A stretch of 64,000 bases of DNA from Vigna angularis (Eukaryota; Streptophyta; Magnoliopsida; Fabales; Fabaceae). The notes beneath the pieces were generated by a model. The model saw only the letters and a list, made by a program, of their open reading frames with translations. It was not told the DNA's origin and made no database searches. Positions 42,750-55,861 of this stretch are shown here, in pieces. The number at the start of each line of letters is the position of its first letter. Positions within the stretch are counted from its first letter, which is position 1. A program made the translations under genes and the position numbers. The DNA lies in assembly GCF_016808095.1 (NCBI RefSeq), contig NC_068973.1:24284077-24348076 (forward strand), written 5' to 3'.

Positions 42750-43991
42750 TTTGTTTTAATTGAGTTTTTATTTTATTAAAATTGTTTCAATTAGACCCTG
42801 TTGTTAAATTAAATTAACAGCGTTAAACAAACTTTGACGTGACATGTTGATAGTGTTGCTTTAAATGACGTGGTAAGTTGTTAGATACTTATAGCTGAGT
42901 CTTACGTGGATTTTTATTTTTTAAATTAAAGAAATTGAGAAAAGTTAATTAAACTAAATTGTTTCTGAAAATTAGAAATTTGGTTCGAGAGAGTTTATGG
43001 TTCATTGAACGTCATCGGTTTTGGAAAAGAAATTGATGTTTGTAGCTGAAGTTCGTCTCCTGACCATGGTAGTTTTTGATGGAAATAGTGACAGGGACGA
43101 AACTGTCATTCTCCACTTGATAGAACCTGTTCGTTAACGTAGAGCTTTCTTCTCCAAACCTGTTGCGAGCCACCCAAATCGCTCATCAACGAACTCCTTC
43201 ATCCTCCATGGAAGCCCACACCACAGAAATCGCGCAACCACCATGACCATTAACCCATTCGCACCACATCTAACAGGAGCACCACCCGAATCTGGAGAAA
43301 CCAGAAAAACCACAACTACCATTGGCCACCATCTGTGATCCTTCATCATCGCACCTTCACCTACAAACCCAGAGAACACAACAGAATCACACCGCATGAA
43401 GAACCATTAATCACACTCCTTCCTCAAACTATACCTTCACATCAAATCTCTAAAACCCCGAAGAAACATAAATTCCCAATTCATTCTCAACTCTAATCAC
43501 GAAAAAACTCCGCAAATCATGAGACCAATTCGCGAAACTAACATTCATTCTCGCCTCCTATTTGCAATTCAACTTTCTAAAAACTAAATCACAAACCAAC
43601 AAAAACCCTAGAATCCCAAATCGTGTAGTCATCATGATTTAACCTACGAAACCCTCGCACACACAAAACCCTAAAACCAGATCTCCAATTTTTCTGATTG
43701 ATTCTCAAAGTTTTGTAAATGAACCCTAAAACCAAATTTCAAATTTCTCTTATTGATTCCCAAATTTCTATGAATGAACCCTAAAACCAAATGAACCTTA
43801 AAACTAAATCCCTAATTTCTCTTGATTCCCAAATTTCTATGAATGAACCCTAAAACCAAATTCCTAATTCTCATCAACAAGTCTGTTTAATTATCTTTTT
43901 TCAATTTCTTTAATTTAAAAATATAAAATTCCACATTAGACTTACCTATAAGTAAATAACATGAGTCTTGTCATTTAAAACACCAACATCA
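42750..43991. mobile_element. Mutator-like element relic with gene-like interior
   Basis: An inverted pair is visible: left arm 42847-42939 and right arm 43899-43991, sharing GTTGMTAGTGTT-type, TTTAAATGAC, ACTTATAG and TTTTAAATTAAAGAAATTGA segments. The left arm extends outward with TTCAATTAGACCCTG, typical of legume Mutator repeats; the right outer part is missing, apparently cut by the element starting near 43995. The interior is GC-richer, with repeated GAATGAACCCTAAAACCAAAT units (43700-43870) and a minus-strand 87-codon frame (43134-43397) that I cannot identify. Confidence 0.55.
43134..43397 (-). CDS. Unidentified 87-codon open frame inside the Mutator-like relic
   Basis: Starts MRCDSVVFSGFVGEGAMMKD on the minus strand and is Val, Trp and Arg-rich. 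The upstream DNA on this strand is a run of TTAGGGTTTT-like segments, common in plant 5' leaders, so it may be a captured first exon. No domain is recognised; an accidental frame is quite possible. Confidence 0.2.
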   Translation of the reverse strand: MRCDSVVFSGFVGEGAMMKDHRWWPMVVVVFLVSPDSGGAPVRCGANGLMVMVVARFLWCGLPWRMKEFVDERFGWLATGLEKKALR

Positions 43992-43994
43992 GTA

Positions 43995-44165
43995 TTAGAG
44001 CTGTCAAAACGGGCCACTGGATCTGACCCGGCCCGAGTCACCACGGGTTGGTCACTTAGTGAGCCAACCCAACTCGGCTCATTTATTAGCGAGTCAGAAA
44101 AATTCGAACCCGGCCCGACCCACCACAGGTTGGTGGGTAAACGGGTTGGCTCACTGACTTACTTA
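43995..44165 (+). mobile_element. hAT-like element end (CGGGCC/GGGTTGG repeat family)
   Basis: Starts TTAGAGCTGTCAAAACGGGC and continues with GACCCGGCCCGAGTCACCA, GGGTTGGTCAC and TTGGTGGGTAAACGGGTTGG. This GC-rich segment with repeated GGGTTGG and CGGCCCG words is the terminal sequence style of widespread plant hAT-related repeats. Only one end is visible. Confidence 0.45.
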
Positions 44166-44169
44166 AATA

Positions 44170-45157
44170 CAATTTTTTTTAAAATAAAAAAATTTACAAA
44201 CTTTATATAATTCAAATATAAACAAATTTCACTCCCAACATGGGTGTTTAATTAATTTTGAAAATAAGGAATTTAAATAATTTTTTCAAGCAAAAAAAAA
44301 TAATAAATATTTTTTTATAAAATTAAAATTAAATTTTAATAAAATAAAATTAGGTAGGTGTGAATAATTAAACCTAACTTGTAAACTAACTCATATGTTA
44401 GAAAATTAACTGATTAAATTTACTGTTGAGCGTTTATCTTATAAATAAAACATGATAAGAAAGGAATTCATAAAGTATAAGGATAAACAATGAGAAAGAA
44501 AAAGAAAATCACACACAAAAAATTAATGTGATTCAATTAAAGTGTTAATGAACTTCAATTTACATGAAAGAATTCACTAAATTACATAATACAATTCACT
44601 TAAACAAACTTTTTCTCAATTTAAAAACTTAAAATGTTAGTTACTATTAAAGTTAAAATGTCACATTTATCATAACAGAACAGTCACTGGATGGTTTATG
44701 ACTTAGTAGACACTAAGAAATTAAGATCTATTAACACCAAATAATCTTACACTGGTTATATGGTCTACGAATCTCTCATCAAGATTTTACTGATTCATTT
44801 TTCACATTATATTTTAATTAAGATTTGTGTGTAACATTTATTTGGGATTATCTATATGACAAAAGATAAAATAGGAAAAGTTAACATATTATGAGAAAAA
44901 AAAATTAAATCAATTTTTTTCCTTTTTTATGTTTTTTATAGTGCTTTATTTTGTATCTTAAAGATGGTTATAAATTATTTTTAAACAAGGAAAAGTTTTA
45001 AATTTTATATTTTAATATTTATGGAGAATAAAACTAAATATTTTAAAAATTCTATAAGAATTAGAATAGTTATCTTCAATGAGAACATATTTAAGAACTA
45101 CATTAATAAGTGTACTTTTAGAAATTTTTCTTGATCTTTTATTTCTTTCAATATATT

Positions 45158-45213
<56 letters not shown>

Positions 45214-46850
45214 TATTTATATGAGATAAATATTAATCATATTCATTTCACACAGTAAAATACATGTGCTTAAATAGTATATAATGATTATAAAATGTCT
45301 GTTCATTATACACAGAAAAAAATATCATTTTAATGATCATCATATTTATATTTTTTTAATAATTTCAATATATCTGTGTGTATATAATATAATATTTTCT
45401 TATATTGCAAATAATATATTTTTAATTAAAATGAAGCAATGAAAAATAAATTTGTATCATATGGTGCCGAGAATACCTTAACAGCATGGAGTAGCAGCAT
45501 ACATCATAACTTCACTTAAAGGCATAAAATAGGATGAAACAAGACTGATAAAGAGACTATAGACCTAAGATAGATTAACAAAATTCTAAACAAATCTAAT
45601 TTAGGTCCAATGGGATAAAAAGATTATAAAACCATTATAAATAATCTTATTCATGAGATAACTATTACGCATGAATCTAACTTAAACATTAGATTGTTTT
45701 TGTAAGTATGACCACCACTAATGTTGGAGACATCTTTGCAGTAAATCTCAAACTAGTTTGGTGTAGTGTATGATGGAGAATATCTCAAATGGAAGGAAAG
45801 CTCCTAGTGGAATTTTTTTCTTGTAAGTATTGACTAAATTTCAAATTACATGAAATGTTGTAACTTTGACTTTTAAGTTGAACAATTACATTGATAACAT
45901 ATTTTTTACAAATATTATTAAACGTATACCTTTATTAAATTTGACGGTAAGATTTTTTTTTTTAAAAATTATATCATTACATTATCGGCAATAGTTAACA
46001 ATGTTACTCTTAACTGAATTAAATAAAGTATATTTTTTATTACATTTTAATGTAAATGGTAACTTTTTTCAAAATTAAAATAATTAATGAAGGGAATATG
46101 GTGGAAATCAATACGTAATTTTAAAAGAAAATATATTTCTTTACAAATTAGAAATGACTGCAAAATTCTGAATTTTGTAAAATTCCATGTAAATTCCATC
46201 GTAGGTCCGGTGTGTGAAACTTTAATATTAACATATAAAACAAACAAAAAAACCATAGTTTAAATCCAATTAAATTATTGTTGGTTATTCAAGTATAGCA
46301 GAAATTTGAGACAAGGAAAGTTTATTATTTAAATTGAGAAAAACATGTGTGCATAGACATAATGAAAAAGAGATACGATGTAGGGTAAGAAATTTTGATG
46401 TAAAAAGTAAGGAAAGCATGTTGTTGTGGAATTATATATTGTTGAAGAGAAGAAGACTAGAAGTGAATTTATGATCAAAGGATAGTTCCAAGAACGTATA
46501 GGAATTAAGAATGGCAGCATAATATACGCCGAGAAGAAAATTTCCAAGTTGGGTCTAAAGCCTAGAAAATTCATCTAAAGGGGTCCGAAAGTAATCGTTT
46601 CAATGGGGCAATGAGGTCTTCGTCTAGACCCAAAGAAAAGATCATAAAGTTTGAAATTCCAAGTAGCTACAATTTGTTAACGACCAACGACTAAGTCATC
46701 GCTTCCACACACCTTCCACCCTTTTTTTCATCGCCGTGTAAATGGAAACGCATATGCATGTTCTCTTTATATTCTTGCTTCGATTTTTCCTTCCAACAAG
46801 TGTCACCACAGCACCTACGTAGAAGCTTAGTACCAACCTTGCACTTTCAC
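44170..46850. other. AT-rich upstream region of the WRKY gene
   Basis: No gene-like frame. It holds a TA microsatellite at 45160-45210 and a W-box-like TTTGACTT near 45868. Nothing else stands out. Confidence 0.5.
45160..45210. repeat. TA microsatellite
   Basis: About 25 uninterrupted TA units. Confidence 0.95.
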
Positions 46851-46855
46851 CAACA

Positions 46856-46863
46856 TATAAATA
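46856..46863 (+). promoter_or_regulatory. TATA box of the WRKY gene
   Basis: TATAAATA lies 68 bases before the start codon, with a pyrimidine-rich stretch (CACACTTTCTTTATTTTC) after it where transcription probably begins. The 5' leader would be about 30-40 bases. Confidence 0.6.
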
Positions 46864-46930
46864 TTAATATCACACTTTCTTTATTTTCAAATTTCACTGC
46901 ATGATAAACAGATAGAAACTCCTAGAATCA

Positions 46931-49769
46931 ATGGAAGAGGTAATTAACTCCATTCGACGCGCTTCTGAATTGGTTCAAAACCTTCAACAAGACCTACCCA
47001 ACTTGGCCAACCAACCAGAGACGCTGTCCCTGTCCATTGATCAGATAACTCAGGCTTTCACTGCTGCCAAGGAACAGCTGTTGCTCATTTCCCGACACAC
47101 CCAAACGTCGGAATCTCCTCCAATGTTGCTTCATGAAACCACACCCCACCAGCCTCAGATGGATGCTACTCTAATACAGGAGTGGTTAAGGTCTAGTCAT
47201 ACAGTAACCATGGATCAGTTGTTTCAAATGCAACTTGCTTCAATGGCAGCGAGAGAGGTGGAAGATTCAGAGAGAACCATGGGATCTGAAGGAGATCAAG
47301 GGCAGGGAATCCACGCATCTTCTTCACGACCACGGAGAAGGTATCTATCGATATCATATGTGTTTCGTCTTTTTAATACTAATCACTTTTAAGAAACTTT
47401 AACAACACCCTTTTAAACTGACTGAAATTTCTTAAAACACATTTCATTTTTTGGTTGAGAGATTTCACGAATGTGTAATAAAGATGAGATGAAATACGCG
47501 TGTTCAGTAGGAGAGAGGGGGGACTACTGAATGGTATTTATGAAAGAAATTTTGACAGAAGCGGTTAAATGGAGAGGAGTTTAGGACCCTCCTCGTACGA
47601 ATAACAGATCACTTACAGATACAGTCACCGACAATAATTAAAAGAAAAAGAAGAAGATAAAAGTACAGTAGTGGGAAGCTCTTAGGTTTTTCCAGCTACC
47701 AATAAGCTTTAGTTTATGACAGACCGTCCTATCGATTATTGAGAATTGGAGATGAATCTGAATGGGGTGGCTAAAAAAGTAGAAGGAAAGTTTCCAATAT
47801 CTTTCTTGGTAATTAGGCAACCACTCACAAAGATATCTTATCAGCTACATTGTTGGTTAATAAAGAATAATATGATTTTTGAATAGTAGAGACATGTTTT
47901 AGAAAGTAGTTTCTTGGACATTATAGTTTGACTTTATGATGAAGCAGGGAAGCAAATCAAGAGAAGAAGAAAATTCTGGTTCCTGCCCCACAGTTTGGAA
48001 ACACAGAGATGCCACCGGAGGACGGTTTCACTTGGAGGAAATATGGACAGAAAGAAATACTTGGATCCAAATACCCAAGGTATGGTTGGTAGTGCTATAG
48101 ATATAATTGCTAAAATAATTACATGTCTTCATCAATGCAACTTATATCAAGGGTATCGGGTCTTTTAGGGTCCTAAGGCTTACCTCTTGATACACAAGAC
48201 TATTTCTCCTTTCTTAATAATATTTCTTCTACTCTAAACTATCATAATGGCAGAAAATAAAACAAACAATGTACCTGCCAACTTTGACACGGCCAAAACC
48301 CCTATATCCTTTCAATCTTGTCAACTTATACACTATTTCTGCTAATTGCTAGTCATAAACAAACCCACAATTGATGCCCTTCCATATTCATTTTGACAGA
48401 TGTACTTCCCATGCAAACCGTTTCTTTTGTCTGCGCCGTAACCGTTCTTAACTATTTTTCATCCCACATCTACCTTCATTGAGATTTTTTTTTCTCCATC
48501 TAAAATTCAAGACTCTTAACAGTTAAATTTTAAGTATAATTCAATTTTATAAAATTAATTTATATATAAGATGATCTTTGAACGCACTTATATATTATAA
48601 ATTTGTCTTACTTTTAATTAATGAAATGTTTTATATATTTTTATGCAATTTAATAATGATAATATAATAAACTTAACAAACAACAAATCTTCATATATAT
48701 TATGTTATGTTAAAAAGTATATAAACATCATCTTATAACAAGTTTTTTAAGATCAAGTTTAATATTTACTTCTTAACATAATATCATAATTATAACTATA
48801 GTTAGAATTTATATTAATAAAATTTATTATTTGTTAAATCTATTATTTCATCTGATAATGAATTATTATTATATTATTTATTAACATCTAATCTTGCATT
48901 TAAGATGTCTATGTTTCAGAGAACATATTGAAAATAACACATCCACTAAAAATAATATCAATTTATAGTATATAAATTAATACCAATCTCATTTTTAAAA
49001 GTTGTTTTTATATGTTATATTAAAATATATATATGAAGGAACGCGTCCACACTGTCCCGCATAATGAATAACTGACGGTTGAGGCATTTCATGTCATTTA
49101 ATTCACGGCTTGTAGTGACCAATTCATAAGCAATTGGTATATGAAGACAAACATTTCTTTTTCTCTTTTACATATCTGTGAACCACAAGAAAGAAAATCA
49201 CATTGAAAATGCTATGATTGCTGGATGAATGAAGGAATCTTGTTTGGTTGGTATCTTATGATAGCAAGAAAGAGTTTAACTGAAGTTAAATAGATGCATA
49301 GATTGTTGTTCTTTTTTGTTGATTGGAAATGGTTCTTGCTTTGTTCCTTGGCAGGAGTTACTACAGATGCACACATCAGAAGTTATACGAATGCCAAGCC
49401 AAGAAGATGGTGCAAAGACTTGATCACAATGCTAACATATTTGAGGTAACATACAGAGGGAAACACACATGCCATATGTCCTCCACAGCACCATCGTCAG
49501 TTCCCCCACAACATCTTTTGCTCGACATCACACAAAATACTAACACCATTTCCTCTCAATTGTCTCCGTCAGTCAATCTCAGCCTCCATCCCGCTAGTGG
49601 CGCCGCCGCCACCACTAGTGGCAGGGCCGGACCCTCCACCTCAAGATACGGTGCTGATTATCCCGTGGTAGATATGGCTGATGCTATGTTCAACTCTGGT
49701 AGCAGCAGCGGCAACAACAGCATGGAATTTATCTTCTCTCCCACGGAAGATAAAAGTGATGCAAATTGA
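46931..49769 (+). CDS. WRKY55: WRKY transcription factor, group III (WRKY55-like)
   Basis: Three exons: 46931-47340, 47948-48079 and 49355-49769; both introns are GT...AG and interrupt an Arg codon after its second base. The joined frame gives 318 residues. Residues 1-60 are a helical N-terminus (MEEVINSIRRASELVQNLQQ) found in group III members. A basic patch KQIKRRRK follows near residue 137. The WRKY domain starts DGFTWRKYGQKEILGSKYPR and the intron sits at PR/SYYRC, the conserved position. The zinc site is C-X7-C-X23-H-X-C (CTHQKLYEC and HTC), which defines group III. The C-terminus is Ser/Gly-rich and acidic. Group III WRKY factors bind W-boxes (TTGAC) in the nucleus and act in defence and senescence. 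The WRKY55 name is my best match from memory; WRKY70/54 relatives are the alternative. Confidence 0.93.
48080..49354 (+). other. Long second intron of the WRKY gene
   Basis: 1275 bases between the WRKY motif and the zinc-finger part. It begins GTATGGTTGG and ends TTCCTTGGCAG. It is AT-rich, and I see no inserted element with clear ends. Confidence 0.85.
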
Positions 49770-51600
49770 AAACAAGAAGAGGTGAATATTGGTTTGGCTT
49801 AATATTACATTATGAAGAAAACAGATTTATATAATCTTACTTATTATTTTATAATTTGGCTAATCCAATTATATAATTAGTCAATAATGAATTAATTATA
49901 TAACTTCAGTGGTGAGTTATTCTAGAAAAAAAAAATTGCATTTTTTCTTTTTCTTTGACTTTTCTCATTTTTCTTCAGATTTTTCTTTTTTATATCAGCC
50001 CCGTCTAACTTATCTCATAGTTTTCTGTTTTTTTTTCTTTCATATGTCTATTTTCATTTTGTGCCCTTTCAAATATTTTCATTTTATTGTTTCAGAATCT
50101 CAAAAAAGAAATCCTTTTTTTCTATGATGTAAAATTGTATTATTTTCATCTCCGTGGTGGTACGCTATTAAATCATAATGTAATAAACAAAAATATTATG
50201 CATTACAGACATAATATTTTTGTCTACCACCCGTGACATAGAGACCGTATTGTAAGAGAACAAATTTATTTAAATTAACATTCTAATTAATTTAAAATAT
50301 TATGTCGTTTATCGATAATAGTTAGAATATGTTGTCATGTAAATTAGTTGTAATTGTTTTCCATACATCTTCACCAATAATTGAAAAATTAGGATGACAG
50401 CAAAGTATTTTTTTTTTCCACGGTTTAAACGTGTAAATGACCCCTATAATACCTTTGTTTATTAGTTTTCGTTTTCAGAATTTCTTTCGTTTTAGTCTGT
50501 GTAATATAATATGTAATTTTTTTTATCTACGTAACTATGCCTTCTTACGCGACATCATTTTGTTTTATGACGGGAAACTAGTATAAAAATATCGTATAAT
50601 GTCATGCATTCAACGTTCAATCACAAAACAACCAACGTTAAAAATGACCGGTAATATTGTTGTAAATAAATTCAATAGCTAGATGTCATTTACAAGTCTC
50701 ATTCAACGTCTAAAACCAAATGACATCTCACCGTAAACATGTTCGACGTTAAACAGTGACCTGAGTAAACATATAATGTCCGCTTAAGAAACAACAGACA
50801 TCCAAACCAAAATAAATGAATATTAAACGATTATTTGCTTCCCCTTCCCTACAGTTTCACTTTAAATAGAGTTTCAGATTCTTTGAAAATCCTACACCAC
50901 CATTCACCAAACTTTTGCTTCACTAGAGAGTTTTCTTAATCAAATTCATTTTGATAACTTGTTGTCTTTGTGTTTCTATTAACTCCTTCAACTTCAAATG
51001 AGCAAGACATTTCTTTGACTTTGATTCAGCGTCATTATGAAATGTTTTTTGAAGCTTGAAAGTATGATAGAAACCTAGAGCAAAACATTAACAAATATGG
51101 AGTTCAAAATCCTTCTTCATTTTACATAATATGTGGTTCTTTTGTTTGTTCGATTTTCATTCTTTGCCTACATTTTGTTGTAATGTATTTCTTTTGGTTT
51201 TATTTTTATTTCTAAACATATGTTTTGTAAAAATGGATTTCTTTTTTAAATCTTCTAAGGTATTTGACGTCAGATTAAGTGATTCTCCAACGTCATATTA
51301 TATATAGACATGGGCCAATGCCAACGTCCGACATCATTTTGTATATTGTATGATTCAATTTTTAAGTTTCGTAAGGTTTTTTTCACATAATGAATCAGTT
51401 AGCTCTGAAATTTGATCGTAAAAAACAATTACAGGAAAACCTAAAAAATGAATACTTCAAATAAATTAAACATTTAGATTCTATTAGATCAAATTATGCA
51501 ATGGTAGTGATATATATTTCTTAAAACTGTTTCTCCATTAAACATATTGTGAACCATGGTTTGAGTTTTCTAAAGACTTTTCTTTTAGTAAGATTTCTCA
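49770..51600. other. AT-rich region with AACGTC/GACGTT words, possible DNA-transposon relic
   Basis: No credible gene. Between 50560 and 50790, and again near 51260-51340, AACGTT, AACGTC, GACGTT and GACATC words recur every 20-40 bases, like subterminal repeats of a decayed CACTA-type element. I could not find inverted ends. Confidence 0.35.
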
Positions 51601-51899
51601 TCTTCATATAGATGAGCACTGAAGATGAATGTGCACTTTCAAATTCAAGAGGGCAAATTGCAAATGGATCCTAATATGTTCAATGGAGAAACAGTTCTAA
51701 ACAAAGGTAAGTCATATGCATGGTATTTCTAGACGAGTAATAGATGTCGAAGAATAAGATAAGTCTTGAATAATCAAAGATCACATTTGGGTCAATCATC
51801 AAGATTCTTGCAAGAAACCTGAGCTGAAACATTCTGATCATATCTACACTGCTGGTGTACTACTCTGAGGATCAGATTCATCATTTGCAATCAAGTGGA

Positions 51900-53290
51900 T
51901 TGTGTTCCTATGTAGGTTAGCCAAGAGGAGAGAATCGTGGTGTTCTTTATTCTGAGTTGGGATTGTAGATGAGAATGACCCTTTTTGGAAAATCAGGATG
52001 AAGATTTTCTTGAAATCAGTAGACAAGGCTGTATGGGATGTAGTGATCAATAATGGTCCCTTTGAACCAACAAAAATGGAAAATTGTAAGATAAAGGTTA
52101 AGGACATTTTTGAGTAGACCTTAGATGAAAGCAGGAGAGCTCACTATGATGTGAAAGCCAAGAATATCATCTCCTCTACACTTACAATTAACGAGTTCTA
52201 CAGAATATCCATTTGCACAACAACCAAAGAAATGTGGGACGTTCTTGAGGTTACACATGAAGGAACATATGAGGTGAAGAGAGCAAGAAAGCATTATCTC
52301 ATCCAGGAGTATGAAATGTTCAGGATGAAGGCTGGTGAGACTATCTTTGATGTTCAGAAGAGGTTCACACATATTGTTAATCATTTCCTTGCATTGGGAA
52401 AGACTTTTGATAAAGAACAGATTAATATCAAGATTTTGAAGAGTCTAAATAGAAGTTGGGAGCAAAGGTCACTACCATTTCTGAATCCAGAGATTTAACA
52501 TCAATGAACATGGCAACGCTGTTTGGAAAGCTAAGAGAGCATGAGCTAGAACTTGGTAGATTGAGAGAGGAAGAAGAAAGTGAACAGAAGCACACTATAG
52601 CTCTCAAGATTGTAATCAAAACTGCTTCAAGAAAGCATACTGAGGAACTTGATTCAAAATTTGAAATTCTAGAGTTGGAAGCAACGAACATGATCGTAAA
52701 AAGATTCTCAAAGTTTATGAAATCTAGAAATAAAAATGTTTCTAATTTTGCATACAACTCAAGAGGAAACAAGAAGAGAAGTAAAGTTATTGTACCAACA
52801 TACTATGAATGTGGAAAAGTAGGCCACATTAAACCTGAATGCCATGTTCTAAAGATGAAGCAAAGACTAGATGATAGGACAAGTCAAGACAACAAAAAGA
52901 ACAATTAGAAGAAGGCCTATATTGCTTGGGAGGACAGTGATTCAAACTACTCTTCAAGTGATGATGATGAAAGCTTAGAAGAAGAGACAAATTGTGCTTG
53001 ATGGCTGGTTCAGTGTGTTCTAACAGTAGTGAAGTTAGCTTTGATGATGGACCTTTTGAAGACAGGTATTATCAACTTCTTGATGCTTTTGAAGAGTTAC
53101 ATGGTGAAGCAATAAAACTGAAATATCAAATGAATAGATTAAAGAGTGAAAAGAGAGATCTTGAAAACAAAATTGATAATCTTGTAGATGATAATGAGAG
53201 CTTGAGAACTGAACTTGAAATTGTTATACAATCTTCTAAGAAGGCTGAAACTAAGGTTAACACAAATGTTAAAGAATGTACACCTTAAGA
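51900..53290 (+). pseudogene. Sirevirus-type Copia gag remnant
   Basis: The reading shifts several times but the order is clear. WKIRMKIFLKSVDKAVWDVV and NNGPFEPTK form the start of the Copia gag domain; TTKEMWDVLEVTHEGTYEVK and YEMFRMKAGETIFDVQKRF continue it (52151-52498). Then a helical stretch, a zinc knuckle YYECGKVGHIKPEC whose first Cys is now Tyr, and AYIAWEDSDSNYSSSDDDE followed by MCLMAGSVCSNSSEVSFDDG and a coiled coil (52992-53288). This layout with a long coiled-coil after the knuckle is typical of Sireviruses. Stops lie at about 52117, 52498 and 52906. The Athila-like element inserted at its 3' end. Confidence 0.82.
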
Positions 53291-53894
53291 TACGCTTGAT
53301 AACGGTTTAAAATACTGTTATCTGTGATGTAATTTTGATACTAAATACACCCTTTTTGGCTTAGAAACTTGCATGGACTCATGTTTTTTCATTAAGTTGT
53401 GTGAATAAGAGAGTTGAGGTTGAATTTGATGATTTTATGACTAATTCCCTTTGTTTTGATAGAAAATGAGTTAATACAGGAAGCAGAGATGAAGTGCTAA
53501 GGATATAGAGCGTAGAAAGGCCTAGAAAAGCACTAGAAGAGGGAACCGCACAAAGCTTGGGCAACCTTCAGGAGGCTTGAGCGTGGAAAAATCGACGCTC
53601 GCCCGGCCCGAGTGTCGGACCCCCGAAGCTTGGGCGAAATTGGAGGCTCAAGCCTTCCAGAAATCGACGTCTACCGCCCGGGCGGCCAAATTGGTTGCCC
53701 GAGCGTCGCGCGTTGCTGATTCAGCCCAATTTCTGCTCTGTTTCGACTTTTTTAGACCGAGCCCTGTTTCTACTCTTTTCCAACTTTATTTAAAGAACCC
53801 AAGCGCTCTAGGTTTTGTATCTCTGGCTGGAGCAACACAATAGCACACTCTTTTACTCTCTGAAGGCGGATTTGGAACACTACAAGAAAAAATT

Positions 53895-54125
53895 AAATTA
53901 CATACAGCTAAAATCCGTATATAAGATCAAAAATCCGTATATAACACTTGGTTATATACGGCTTATATACGGATAAAAATCCGTATATAAAACTGTCGTA
54001 GATAAATTATATACGGATATATCCGTATATAATTTATATACGGATTTTTCCGTATGTAAATTACATACAGAAAAATCCGTATATAAAATCTGTATATAAT
54101 TACATACGAAAAAATCCGTATGTAA
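53895..54125. repeat. Left subterminal ATCCGTATATAA repeats of the 4-kb CACTA element
   Basis: About fifteen copies of AATCCGTATATAA or its complement TTATATACGGATT in 230 bases, in both directions. The right end (57610-57855) carries a similar set, with variants such as AATCTGTATGTAA. Confidence 0.9.
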
Positions 54126-54549
54126 CTTTATGATTTTATAAAAAAAAATTTAAATGATCTCACATCTACACTCAATAACTAAGAATTACATATAATAAGA
54201 GTCAAACACAATTGTCAAATTACAAAAAATAGTACAGAATATCTGAGTTTTTATTAAAATGTATATATACAACAATAATAAATACATATAGTTAAAAGTG
54301 ACTTCAAATAACTAACATAATTAAAGTATATAGTTAAAAGTGTAAAATATATATTTATACAAAGTTCCAAAGTTCTTTGATTCTCTTAAGTTTCCTAATC
54401 CCTTCCTTGCTGCTTTAAGCCTCAAGTTTGTCTTGCTGTCTCAGCCTCTCGGATGCATACCAAAACTCTAACGAAAACTCCTTTCTTCTTTGCTGTTCTC
54501 TTCCCTGTGTTAGCAAAATGGTAAGAGATCATAAAACAGTATCAATTTC

Positions 54550-54681
<132 letters not shown>

Positions 54682-55861
54682 GTTGTTCATTACATTACGT
54701 AACAGAATCAAGCATCAAACCAAAACACAATAGCGTCCATGACCCATTATATATATTCCTACCTAATCAGTTGATATTTTCTCAACCAACTTGCATTAAT
54801 AATCTCGTAAGTTCATATAGTCATCTAAGCATGATAATCACATCTGAAATGCACTCAAACATACTACAGAGAATTACAACTAAGATACTCATACCAAAAT
54901 ACCACCTACTTCGCATTTAATTGTCAACCAAGACAACCAACCCACAATATAAAACATACATTCCCATTCACATTCAAACACTGAAGAAAAATAACAAACA
55001 AAAGCAAACTAACCCCTTATATACCCACATGACAGCATCCAATACTTCTAATTAAGCGCAACAGGTTCAGGGTTATGGTAGCAACAGCACAAGGCCAACT
55101 TCAAGGGTCAATTTAATCAATATTGAACACAATGCAAGCTAGGGAAGCACTACAAAATATAAAAATTTTCTTTTAGTGATACCAATAATATAATTTATAG
55201 ATTAATAGATGAAGGAAAGAAATAAGAAATAGTTCTTGCTGCAAATATCAGTATCACATGAAGGATCATGCCCCATTATACTCTAACGATCCTTCCACGT
55301 TCCTTATTTCTTGCCTAACCTCTTTTTTATTTTTATTTTTTTGTTTTTCTATCTTTATATGTTCTATTGGACCCTAATAATGCAGTAAAATAAAAGGTTT
55401 TTTCATCATCCATTAATAACAGAATTGCCACATCCTAATAATGTAATGTATACAAAAAACTTAAACATGATAAGCAAGATGAAATTCAAAAATGACCTGT
55501 TTTACATAAAAGTTTATCTGAACCATGTAATACTCCTATTAAAAAGAACAAGATTGTTGAAATACATCACATAACCATGCGTACTGATTATGCAGAAATG
55601 TAACAAGAATGATTTAGAGATAGTGGCAGTGATTGTAAACATCCAAGAACTAAATTAAATGTCGACTAGATGGCATATGTTATAGTCAAAGTTTTCTCTC
55701 AAGCATACTACACATACACTTACAAATGAATCTTAATCCTCAAAAAGAAGAAAATTGAAGGAACTCAATTACCCAAGTTATCAAGGAAACTCTGTAATTC
55801 CTTCAAACCATAAGTAGAGAAGCTCCGGTGCACTCTAGAGAGAGGGGCCACTATGTTGTCA

